64,000 nt of DNA from Cryptomeria japonica (lineage: Eukaryota > Streptophyta > Pinopsida > Cupressales > Cupressaceae), in NCBI RefSeq assembly GCF_030272615.1, contig NC_081407.1, forward strand, positions 373,262,998 to 373,326,997, given 5' to 3'. The notes beneath the pieces were generated by a model that did not search any database, was not told the DNA's origin, and saw nothing but the letters and a program-made list of their open reading frames with translations. Made by a program: the position numbers and the translations under genes. Positions 54,528-64,000 of the stretch are shown piece by piece. Each line of letters starts with the position of its first letter. Position 1 is the stretch's first letter.

Positions 54528-55999
54528 TGTAGAAGTATAAAAATGACCACTTTCCTAAGTGAATATTTAATATTCATTTTAACCTCATTCCTCTATTTAA
54601 TTAAATTTTATTTAATTAAATTATTCACATTCATCTATTTAATTAAATGAATTACTCAATTTATTTAATTCAGTTCACCTAAGCCTTTCATAACCTTTAA
54701 TTAAATAAATCACTTTATTTACTTAATTCCCCTTTCTCCCCTTTTAATTAAATTGATCCTTGCAAGTAAATAAGTCTAATTTATATATTTAAATCCCCCA
54801 CTTGTATTTATGCAAGTTGCATCTATTTTTGTTGAAATAAAGTAATTTATTTTAAATTAAAATTCCTCTCCATCCACTTGCAAAATCCTACATCTCCCAC
54901 TTGTCTCCTAAACCCCTTCTAGATTCTTCTAATCACTTCTAATTTAGCCTAATCCATCTCCTAAATATTGTCACATCCCTAAGCAAAGGGAAGTCACTTC
55001 TCAAACCCTCAAAGTTTTCAATAACCATTAAAGGCTTTATGTCCTCAACAAGTTAACCCTCAAAGTCTTCCTAACCATTAATGGTTAACTCAACCTTCTT
55101 GCATGATTAGAGACTTTCTCTCTAACTCAACCCTCATCTAACCCAAGGGTCTCATCAAGCATTGATTGCTTTGACCTTGGTTATCCCTTTAACCCTTGCA
55201 CAAGACTTTATCCCTTGGGTAAAACCTTTATCCAATTTATAACCCTAACCTAACCTTAACCCTTACCTCCTAAGGTAACAATCATGTCTTCTCAAGCATT
55301 TAATGCTTCTTTCATCTCCTCTCAAGTAGTCTATTGTTGACAATTGTCACCATTTCATTGGTGAGAATTGTAAATATGGATTGATAACTTTCAATCCTGG
55401 CCCTTGTTAAGATTATCCAATCTTGACCATTCATTGCCCTATTTTTCCTATAAATAGAGCTCTCATTCTCTCACTTTCATATCCAAGTCTTTAGTATCAA
55501 ACTTATAGACATTTTACTAAGTATATCCAAGTTTCATGCATCCACTCCATAATCATTTTTAAATCAAGCATTTAGCCTCTCTTTGAATAGAAATAATCTT
55601 AATAAGCATTTTGAGAAGCATTTCCATTATCATAGCACTCTCATATTAGACTAGTATATCATGTTAGGATAGGTTTTACTAATCTTTTATCTTATCATCA
55701 TATCCATGCTAGTTTAAATTATATTAGATTTAATATCATGCATAACTAGGAATGCATTCATATTAAGTTGATCAAACATCCCTCATTCTTGGAGTTGTCA
55801 TTCCTGAAGTCACTTTGCTCAGTGATCTGAGAGAAAAGGCATTGACTTGAGGGATCATGTGAGATAGAGAACAATGGAACGTCCCTTGGGGAGTTGAGCT
55901 ATTCAATATAGCCCCATAACTTGCACCAAGAGTACCATTGGTGTGTGGACCTTTTGAAACCAAATTTTCCGTTTCTTTGCACCACTTTTCCGGCACACA
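54528..55999 (+). repeat. 3' LTR of the Tat element
   Basis: 1,472 bp, TGTAGAAG to CGGCACACA, nearly the same as 36247-37702 apart from scattered substitutions and a 16-bp insertion near 54605. TATA box CTATAAATAG at about 55450. Followed by target-site GTAAT. Confidence 0.93.
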
Positions 56000-56004
56000 G
56001 TAAT
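56000..56004. repeat. Target-site duplication GTAAT, right copy
   Basis: Matches 36242-36246 and fixes the right end of the Tat insertion. Confidence 0.9.
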
Positions 56005-57400
56005 GTTGTTGATGGCTCCAGAGTCATTACAAAATCTCCAATCTCTATCCTTATTTGGTGATAGTATTGTAGGTTTTGTACACTTCTCTAATTAGCCATT
56101 TCTTCAACAACTTAAACTTTTCTTTTCAATTTGCCATTCTTTGCAAAACTCATTCTATGGGCTACCTTATTCATAAAATTAGCTCCTAATATCAAATAAA
56201 TTTGATGATATTTCTCATCAATTGAAAACTCTAGAGCACATTATCTAACACAATATTTTGAAATTCCTCAAATAGTTCTGAGACTTTTGTGGTACACATT
56301 CCATTTATTCCTTATTGATTTTAGGAATCAACACAAAGCACACATGCTCATGTTTCATCCATCCAAAAAATTTATGCCATCTACCAAAGAAATTCTTTCA
56401 CTAGTACATACCTCCAATTCTATCTCCTTCTAGGGCTTTAACCTCTGGCTAAATTTATCATTTATTAATGAATAGGTTTTAGCATGGAAATCAAGGATAG
56501 TGTGTTGATCAGATAACCATGGCCTCCCTAATAACATATGAGATACACCTATAGGCATGATGTAACATAGTACCTCATCGTGATAATTCCCAATCTTGAA
56601 ATTTACTATATATTACACAATAACCAAAGATCTGTATTTATACACCTATGCAATCCTGTATGAATTTGGGTCCTTCATCATTTCCAAATGAAACTTTCTA
56701 GCCATATCTTTTGAAACTAGCTTATTCGTACTTCCACTATCAATAATTACATGACAACACTTGCCTCTTAGTTTACATCTTGTTTAGAATAAACTCTTCA
56801 ATTTGAATTGGTTCTTTTTCTTCATTTAGCAAGGCTCTCCTAATAACAAGAGTCTCACCCCTTTATGTATCTTCAAAAAGATTAGATTCAACATCTTCAT
56901 CTACATTTGAAACTTGTGCATTACCTTCCATTCTTCTATTTTTCCCTCTTTGATATTATGGACACTCATATGCTCAATGTTCTTCTCCACATTGAAAAAA
57001 GGTTCCAAAAAAGCCTCCTCTTCTAGGTCTTCATGCATGTCTTCCTCTTCCTCTTTGTTCATTATTATTTTGGTCAGGAGGATGGTATGAATCTAATCCT
57101 TTTTCATTCTTATTGGTACTGTTCTTCAATTTCATCCCTTCTTCTTGGCTCAAATCCTCTATGTATCTCTTCTCGATGTGCTTGAAATTGTCTTTGTAGG
57201 GATCTAGAACCCTCTTTTGGTACAATAATAGTTCTTCTACCACCATGGTTTCTTGGTGGAGGTATTCATGAAGTGTAAGTTTGATTTACAAGGGTTTGCA
57301 ATATTTCATTATTTCTAATCAGCTAGAGTTTGTCATCTCCATTAGTCATTTGACTATATTTTAAGCTTGTGCATGTTTGATAAGTCATCCATTTCCTAGA
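56005..57400 (-). pseudogene. Ty3/gypsy relic, proximal half (gag, protease, RT start), split by the Tat element
   Basis: On the minus strand, 57246-57031 keeps a gag piece with LDPYKDNFKHIEKRYIEDLS and a basic NNEQRGRGR tail that leads to a zinc-knuckle remnant near 56960. Further left are broken protease-region pieces (NKEEPIQIEEFILN-like sequence near 56800) and gag-pro spacer. The relic then meets the Tat insertion at 56004 and continues at 36246. Stops and frameshifts are frequent. It is older than the Tat insertion because it is interrupted by it. Confidence 0.65.
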
Positions 57401-57914
57401 ATTGCACAATTGGGGACATTACACCTTGACACATAGAACCATCATATATATACCTCATGCATTCATTTTGTAAGCACCAAAAGGAAATATAACCTTTGCA
57501 CTCCTACAATTCCTTGTTCAACCCTTTTCCAAGGAGAGAGGGAAATGGATAGTAGATTTATATGTGAGACTAGTGGAAGTCAAGTAGGCCAACATAACTG
57601 GCTCCAAGAAGGAGAATATAGAGGAATGTGGTGGAATTGGGGATTTAAATCACATTTTTCTTATCTAAATTTCCATCATTATATGTGGTATCTTTTAAAA
57701 ATGTTTCTAATTGCATCCCAATTTTATATATCTCATAGATGAGCATCCCCAAACAAGGACTAAGAAAGTTAGATATAACATAGCAAAAAAGACATGTATA
57801 ATGCATAAGCTCTTTAAATAAATCAAATGAGTTATCAATCCTCAATGGGAGGTCTTAGAAATCACAAGGAAAATGTGGAAACCGAATTTCATCAAGCACC
57901 CCTTACCCTAGGTT
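57401..57914. other. Unassigned stretch between the gypsy relic and the gene duplicate
   Basis: Contains GGGGACATTACA at about 57412, the same terminal sequence as the LTR end at 20206-20217, so it may be the end of an old LTR. The rest is AT-rich with no recognised feature. Confidence 0.3.
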
Positions 57915-59185
57915 CAATCTTTTTGGGTTTTGCTATATTTTCTACCTTTATTGATTCTTACTTATGTGAGAGAATAAAATTAAGTAAAATTTGCTTGAAA
58001 TCCACTTAGTCTCTTCAACCTCCACCTTCTACTTCTGAGCTTAACTTCAACCCACTTTCAAGGTATTGGTAATGGCTTGGGATTCACCTTCACAAGCATG
58101 TTTTTCCAATCCTCAATCACAATTTGAAGAACATCGAACAAAACAAAGACCTCAACTAGATTATTGGTATATATTCCAGGTTTGTTAATATTAGTATTGG
58201 TTTTGTATTTAAATCTTGAAACTCCCATCCTCTTCCAACAAGCCAAGCATTATTCTTATCTAATCTCTCAAAAAAAAAAATTAATTCCTTAGGAGGGAAG
58301 TTTCCAAATCACTTTAGCCTTATTGAGCATAACGAATTCCAACTCATTGTTGGAGGAGGCATGCTGCATATATTAATAAATAGTCTTTTTGTTATGTTCC
58401 ATGAATGTTTTCAAAACATTATTTTTGAAGACGATATTTTGTAATACCTAAGGAGGTGTTCAATAGCTTGAAATGTGTATTATTGTCTTGAGTTGTGGAT
58501 AATTATCTTGGCATGAATAACGATGAAGTAAAAATGAGAAATCAATTATAGAAATGAACCAAACAATGTGAAAATTGTAGAGACTCAAAGATGGCAAGAT
58601 GAGAGGAATAAGACAAGGGAAGAAAAATATAACTTTTCTTGGGGCAATGCCTTGTTTCTTGATGCATTGTCTCCCTTTGTTATTGGAAGTGTAAGTCAAT
58701 ATATTTTTCTTTTGTGTTCTCTATTGTTTAGTTTAATATGTATTTTATTTTCTCCCAAACCACAATCAAGAATGATAAATCATCCTATTGATAGTACACA
58801 TTTATCCATTTTTATATATTAGATATAAGGGCACATTTTGTAGGTTTGTGATTGTTTGGATCCAACATATATAACAAAATATTTTATGGGTGTGGTGTCT
58901 AATAGGGCACCAACATCCACTTTACATTTTTAGTGTAGACCTTTTAGAGATAAGAGCACATCGTATCGACTATTTTGAGATGCACACACCCCAAATAGAG
59001 CCAATGCTTATCAACTTATACCAATACTAAAAAAAGGTGACTTATTTGGGAATGGGAAGGTTGTAGATAGATTGAGGACCCCATCTGGTAGGCTTAATAA
59101 CCACTAATTTATGAGGTCTCAAAATAGAGTTTAAGGCCTAGACTATACCCTATGTGTCAATTTTTTTTGTCAATCGACTCATTCT

Positions 59186-59648
59186 TGTTGGATTGTGATA
59201 ACAATAAAACAATAAAACAAGGGAATAAAACAAGAAAACAATAAAACAAGTCACATCTTATCTTTTAGAAAAATAGTTTTTTCCTTTGAAAGGAAATTCC
59301 TAATTTCTTTAAAGGAATAAAGCTAGTTTTTTCTATGTTTAGTGATGGTTGTTATCTTGAAGATATTCTATATATCTCTCTTGTCTTGAAGAAAATTTCA
59401 TTGTAATTTGTAAGTGTAATTGTGATAGCAACAATTGTGAATATTGTAATTAATTTCTCGAAGCAATAAGAATACTAATACCTTGCCCCGTGGATGTTTC
59501 CTTAGCATATTGCCAAGGTTTTAGCACATAAATATCTCTTCTTTATTATTTTGTTATTTCATTTTATTTATTTTTACTTCTTTGCAACTAATTTGTGCTG
59601 CAATATTTACTAATGATAGGTTTATACTTCCACTTCCATAATTTTTTT
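59186..59648 (+). mobile_element. Copia-like LTR fragment inserted in pseudo-exon 5 end / intron 5
   Basis: About 460 bp absent from the functional gene, inserted right after the CTCATTCT that ends exon 5. It begins TGTTGGATTGTGATAACA. It contains CCTTGCCCCGTGGATGT followed by GCCAAGGTTTTAGCACATAA, the arrangement typical of the R-U5 part of Copia LTRs. The right boundary is fuzzy and no target duplication is certain. Confidence 0.5.
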
Positions 59649-59818
59649 GACGTATTCTATGGTGTTGTTGTAGCATATCCAATCCATTCTCTTATAATTG
59701 ATAAACATTACATCTATTATGTTATACTCTGTTAATGTTTCAATGTCATTTTTTTTGTTGTATTCACAACATATAGGTAATGGGACTCTATTTAGCACTC
59801 CAACATCATAGTGGACAC

Positions 59819-61375
59819 ATAATGGCGTTCAACGACTCTCCCGCTCACCCTCGTTCAAAATTATTTACAGGTTATGTGCCTGTTGCATCCATTGCATTGG
59901 TCATTAGTTGTGGCCCTCTCACGACTGCTTTGGATATGATGGGATCGGGTCCCCACTCCTCCCTTGTGGCTATTGATTCGGGCCCCCCTCGACCCCTTTC
60001 TGGTCTAGGGGGTTCTGCTGATGATGGGCTTCCTATTGGTGTCGTTGCTCAAAAGGGTGCAATTTTTGGTGCTAGGGAGACTTTGGCCCCACCAAAACCT
60101 TCTTTTGTTGGTAAACATAGTTTTTCTTGAGTTGCCAAATCTACTGCCCAACCCTCCAAGGGTATTTGTCCTCTTCCCTATGCTAAATCCTCCCTTGTGG
60201 TGGTATGTGAGCAGGACGTTGTGGACAATATCGAGTTCTACCAGCGTTGTGCCCTCGTGTGCAAATTCTATGGGTCATGGCCCTCGCTATCAGATGTCCA
60301 TCATTGGGTAAGTGACTCTTGGAAGCCTTTGATTGCTCATAATATCAAGCTCTTCCCTTGTGCTAAAGGCTTTTTTATTGCTTCAATTTTTTCTTTGAAT
60401 GATAGGGATTTGGTTTTGGGTAAGTTGTGGGCTTGGGGAGCTCACTCCCTCTCTATCAAGCCTTGGAAAACTTCCTTTAACCCCCTTACTGAACCATTGA
60501 CTGTGCATCCTATTTGGGTTCGGTTTCCAAACCTTCCACTCCATTTTCGAGAAGAATCTTGTTATGAGGCTATTGGTAATTCTATTGGGCATTTCTTAAA
60601 TGTGGATGAGGTCATTGCTTCTATGGGCCACTCCACTTTTTCTTATATCCTGGTTGACATTGACATCTCTTCTCCTCTCTTGGGAGATGTGGTCCTCATG
60701 GTTGAGGATATGCCTTGGACACAATTGCTAGACTTCGAGGGCCTCCCATTTCGTTGTAGGAAATGCTTCTCTATGGGTCATCTTGCCTCAAACTGTTCTA
60801 TCTCACGTCATAGAGGAGATACACCATGGTGGAAGGATGCTACTTCTGACCACTTGACTATCTTTGCATCAAATTCAAACTCTGTGGATTCCTCTTAGGA
60901 TGTTGAGATGCCTCCTACTATTGCTAATGCTACGGATATGACAGTTGAAGCTATTGCCTGTGTTTTAGAGCCCCTCTCTACTGTGCCAACTCTCGCTCCT
61001 AATGTTGTTTCTCTATAACAGCCTATTGTTGTTCTACAACAACCTTCTGCTGCCCTACAACAACACGTTGTTGGCACTTCTGATTGTAACCCTACGGGGT
61101 CTATTCCAAATGACCCTTCTCTTGATGATAGTATTGCCTAGACAATTGTTCATCATAGGTGGAAGGGGAAGTCTCCCCCCCAACCCAGTTCCCTCATGTT
61201 CAAGGCTTGGGTACCTCTACCCTTCCTTGAGTTGGGAACTAGGTCTAGGTTTGACAGGTTGTTTTTTGCCCATCTTTTTGTTTGTGATAGCATATTTGTT
61301 TGTTGTGGAAGTGTCATTTTGGCTAGTCTTTGTATTGAGGGTGAACACCCTTGTTTTGCTCCTTTAATATCAAAA
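59819..61375 (+). mobile_element. LINE-derived insertion with ORF1 only (1.56 kb), 16-bp target duplication
   Basis: It is flanked by ACATCATAGTGGACAC (59803-59818) and ACATCATAATGGACAC (61376-61391), one mismatch. The 3' end reads CTCCTTTAATATCAAAA, like plant L1-type LINE tails. The whole body is one ORF1-like frame followed directly by the 3' end, so ORF2 (endonuclease and RT) is missing. It interrupts pseudo-exon 6 of the gene duplicate. Confidence 0.85.
59822..60898 (+). pseudogene. LINE ORF1 with DUF4283 and zinc knuckle
   Basis: ATG 59822 (MAFNDSPAHPRSKLF) sits 3 nt inside the element. The frame has one TGA at 60128-60130 before the stop at 60896-60898, then stays in the same frame to about 61190 with further stops. 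The DUF4283 region spans WVSDSWKPLIAHNIKLFPCA through WAWGAHSLSIKPW. The CCHC knuckle is CRKCFSMGHLASNC (about 60755-60796). Such proteins bind RNA in plant L1-type LINEs. Few disabling changes suggest a relatively young insertion. Confidence 0.85.
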
Positions 61376-62244
61376 ACATCATAATGGACACCAATATAAT
61401 TTCCACTTATAGGTGGATGATAGGTGAGATTTGAAGTTTACATGAGAGAAATCGAATGAATTATTTGATGTATCCTTCAACTCATTGGTTTTTACTAATA
61501 CAATTTAACTATTTTTTTTCCATTATTGATTTGATTTGGTTTTTGTGATAAACTGAAGTTTATTTACATGAAATGATTTGGCCCCTAGATTAAAAATGAT
61601 GATTGGATCTATGTTAGATGATGATATAACATCACGAGGTTCAATAAGGATAATCATAAAAAAGACTATCTTTGGCACTCTTTTGAGGAGTTGTGATCCA
61701 TCATGTTCAACTAGTAATCAGTTAAATCCTTTGCCATTACATGTATTAATTTTAAACAAAAAATAGTGGTTGCAATTGCTAGGAAGGTTGTGGAAAAGAG
61801 AAATAGAAACTTATTTCAACATTATTGTTTCGAGACTTGAGGGTACAATATCTTTGACTTCAAATTTTGGGTGTTGTTGCAAGAATATAGTGAGATAACT
61901 CAGTAAATTTTGGAGCATTGACAATATCCCTTTTTAGATATGCATGGATAAAGCATATTATCTCTTTACATAAATAATCAATCACATGCTCAAGAAGCTT
62001 ATGATTCTAATAAAATATTTGAAGTTAATGGAAAATCTCCCTTGACAAATTCTTTGGAAACTTCTAAGAATGCACCTAAATTCCATGGTACTAGATATGT
62101 ATATCTCCAACATGTTAATGTGAGTTCCTCAAAGGTGGTCATGAAATTGTAATTTCTTTTTGTCCTATTCTAGAAAAATTGGTTTTAGAATGAGTTTACT
62201 TAAGGTATGTTATCTTGGGATTAGTTACATTAATGTTATTGTAT

Positions 62245-63691
62245 GCAGGAAAAGCGGGCCTATAGAACTCAATATGTGAAAAACGGAGCTCTAGGGAGCC
62301 TTGCTCACACACCCACAGGACTTCTTGGTGCAAGCTATGGAGTCATGAAGTATGGCTTAGCTTCCCAAGGATGGTTCCATGGTTCTCTATCTTGCACGGT
62401 CCCTCAAACCAATGTTTTTGCTCTCAGATCACTAAGCAAAATGGTTTAGGGATGACAAATGCAAGAATGAGGGATGCTTTTGTTGATTTTAAGATGAGAT
62501 GCATCCTAAGCTATGCATGATGCTACAAATGCAATAAACTAGCTATAAGATGACAAGGTTAGCAAACAAGACTATCCTAGCATACTATATTAGTTTATGA
62601 TTTTAGCTAAATGATAAGGAACATACTCTAAATTTGCATATTTTAGATTAATTCCTATTTAAAAGAGAAGCTAAATGATGAGCATATAAAATATGAAAGC
62701 TTGAATGGATTTGAGTATAAGTGTGATGCTAAAGACTTGGATGATCTGAAAATGAAGGGATGAGAGCTCTATTTATAGCAAGGGCAATGGATGGCCAGGA
62801 TTGAAAGAGGCAATCAAGGGCTAAGTTTGAAAGTTGTCAATCCATGTTTACAATTGGCACCAATGAAATGGTGACAATTGTCAACATAAGACTGGGTTGA
62901 GAGGAGAGGTAGGAAGCATTAAATGCTTGAGAAGACCTCATGGCTACCCTAGGGGTTAAGGGTTAAGGTTAAGTTAAGATTACCCATTGGATAAAGCTTT
63001 TACCCAAAGGATAAACTCTTGTGCAAAGGTTTTAAGGATAACCATGGCCAATGCAATAAATGTTTGATGAGACCCTTGGGTTACATGGAGGTTGAGTTTA
63101 TGGAAATTCTTTAACCATGTAAGAAGGTTGAGTTAACCATTAATGGTTATGAAGACTTTGGGGACAAATTTGTAAGAGTCCTTCCAAATTTGGGGGCATT
63201 CAACAAGTTAGCTTGTTGAATGGATAAAGGCTTTAATGCATTTTGAAAACTTTACTCCAAATTTGAGAAGTGACCTCAAATTTAGCGAAAAGGGATAATG
63301 GATGGGTTTGGGTTAATTAATTAGGTTTAGAAGAATCTAGAAGAGGTTAGAAAGAGGTTTAGGATGCAAGTGGGAGGTGTAGGATTTTGCAAGTGGGTGA
63401 GGGAAAATAGGTTTTAATTGAATTTAATTCAATTTGGTTGCAATTAAATAAATTAGATTTATTTAATTTAGGATAACTATTTTAATTAAATTTGAATTTA
63501 ATTAAAAAGTGGACAGGGGCTTTAATTGAATAAAATGAATTTATCCTATTAAATGGTATAGTGAATTTAATTGAGTAATTTACTTAATTAAATAGAGGAA
63601 TGCGGGTAATTTAATTAAATTGGATTTAATTAAACAGAGAAATGAACATAAAATATTCATTTAGGAATATGGTCATTTTTATACGTCTACA
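62245..63691 (-). repeat. 3' LTR of a second Tat-family element, reverse orientation
   Basis: The reverse complement runs from TGTAGACGTATAAAAATGACC-like sequence (ending at 63691) to a TGCA end at 62245 and aligns with the LTRs at 36247 and 54528, with clear divergence. The TATA box is the reverse of CTATTTATAG near 62770. The element was inserted into intron 7 of the gene duplicate. The candidate left target site is TTGTA (62240-62244); its partner lies outside the window. Confidence 0.88.
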
Positions 63692-64000
63692 TTTTGCCCC
63701 TCTTTGAAGTGACGTGTGTGCACATGTTATTTCAAAGAAAATGATATGTTGTTGTGATTTTATGATCGATGTCATTTTTATGAATTTCATGTCGTGACCC
63801 AGATTTGATGTGTGATGCCCCAGATTCAATAAACGATGGTGATAATGCCCCCTCGGGAGATGAATCAATATTTTGAAAATTTGATTTGATTTGATGATAA
63901 TTTGCATTTGGTGTGTAAGATTTTGGCTAGGTGAAACGTTTAAATTGATTCATCTCCTGATAATTGACGTGTTTTAGGGTATGAGGGAGACCGCGAGCAA
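63692..64000 (-). mobile_element. Internal 3' region of the second Tat-family element, running off the window
   Basis: TTTTGCCCCTCTTTGA (63692-63707) is the reverse of the PPT. The sequence then parallels 54298-54511 of the first element, including the inverted repeat GGGAGATGAATCAA (63855-63868) and TTGATTCATCTCC (63945-63957). No coding region is reached before the window ends. Confidence 0.8.

Larger units (their letters stand above)
36247..55999 (+). mobile_element. 19.75-kb Tat-lineage Ty3/gypsy retrotransposon with antisense PMD gene
   Basis: The ends are 1,456-bp and 1,472-bp LTRs (TGTAGA...CACACA) with GTAAT target duplication, PBS and PPT. Order inside is: long leader with motif clusters, gag, protease, RT, RNase H, a second RNase H of archaeal type, integrase, then a 5-kb extra region. 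The second RNase H with a WTLYFD..NNIAEYEAL pattern and the TGGCGCC-type PBS place it in the Tat group, which includes very long elements such as Ogre. The extra region holds a plant mobile domain gene on the opposite strand. Gag and pol have frameshifts and stops, and a solo LTR interrupts pol, so this copy cannot be autonomous. LTRs differ by only a few percent, so insertion is relatively recent. Confidence 0.93.
57915..62244 (+). pseudogene. Truncated, decayed duplicate of the NUP1/NUP136-like gene (intron 3 to intron 7)
   Basis: Sequence similarity to 22790-25245 runs through introns and exons alike, so this is a genomic duplication, not a retrocopy. Pseudo-exon 4 is at about 58450-58691 (QRWQDERNKTRE and DALSPFVIG recognisable), pseudo-exon 5 at 58843-59185, pseudo-exon 6 at 59777-59818 plus 61376-61418, and pseudo-exon 7 at about 61590-62205 (GSMLDDDITS). 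Stops, indels and lost splice contexts show it is dead. Exons 1-3 and 8-10 are absent. It is interrupted by a Copia-like LTR fragment and a LINE derivative, and cut off at 62244 by the inverted Tat LTR. Confidence 0.88.

Overview
The window looks like nuclear DNA of a land plant with a very large, repeat-rich genome, most likely a gymnosperm. The evidence is one plant-type, intron-containing nucleoporin gene with introns up to 12.7 kb, layers of nested LTR retrotransposons, LINE, SINE, hAT and MULE relics, and no bacterial-style gene packing. The species cannot be named from the sequence.

Region 1 (1-1070) is a decayed LINE reverse transcriptase. Region 2 (about 1400-29459) is one host gene on the + strand: a NUP1/NUP136-type nuclear-basket FG nucleoporin. 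Ten exons were placed by hand. They keep a single reading frame across all nine splice junctions and give about 1,481 residues. Intron 1 (12.7 kb) holds two reverse-oriented non-autonomous LTR elements (3590-9105 and 9584-12186), one with a nested solo LTR and the other with three 285-bp tandem units and a SINE. Intron 2 (7.5 kb) holds a MULE-like element (16757-18058) and old LTR debris. Intron 9 holds a complete 334-bp TRIM (26271-26604) whose 135-bp LTRs each contain a near-complete tRNA-like sequence. This is the most unusual small object in the window.

Region 3 (31.1-36.2 kb) is transposon graveyard: a Copia pol relic (+), a hAT transposase relic (-) and half of an old Ty3/gypsy relic (-). 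Region 4 (36247-55999) is a 19.75-kb Tat-lineage Ty3/gypsy element with 1.46-kb LTRs, a GTAAT target duplication, PBS, PPT, gag, protease, RT, RNase H, a second (archaeal-type) RNase H and integrase. Between pol and the 3' LTR it carries a plant mobile domain (PMD) gene on the antisense strand. Dispersed copies of the motif TAGCGCAT lie upstream of gag on the + strand and upstream of the PMD gene on the - strand, a mirror-image layout. A reverse-oriented solo LTR sits inside its pol region. The insertion split the old gypsy relic, which resumes at 56005-57400.

Region 5 (57.9-62.24 kb) is a truncated, decayed duplicate of the nucleoporin gene (intron 3 to intron 7). It is itself interrupted by a Copia-like LTR fragment and by a 1.56-kb LINE derivative that has ORF1 (DUF4283 plus zinc knuckle) but no ORF2. 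Region 6 (62245-64000) is the 3' end, in reverse orientation, of another member of the same Tat family, running off the window.

Exon boundaries and element ends were read by eye, and no alignment or database search was run.
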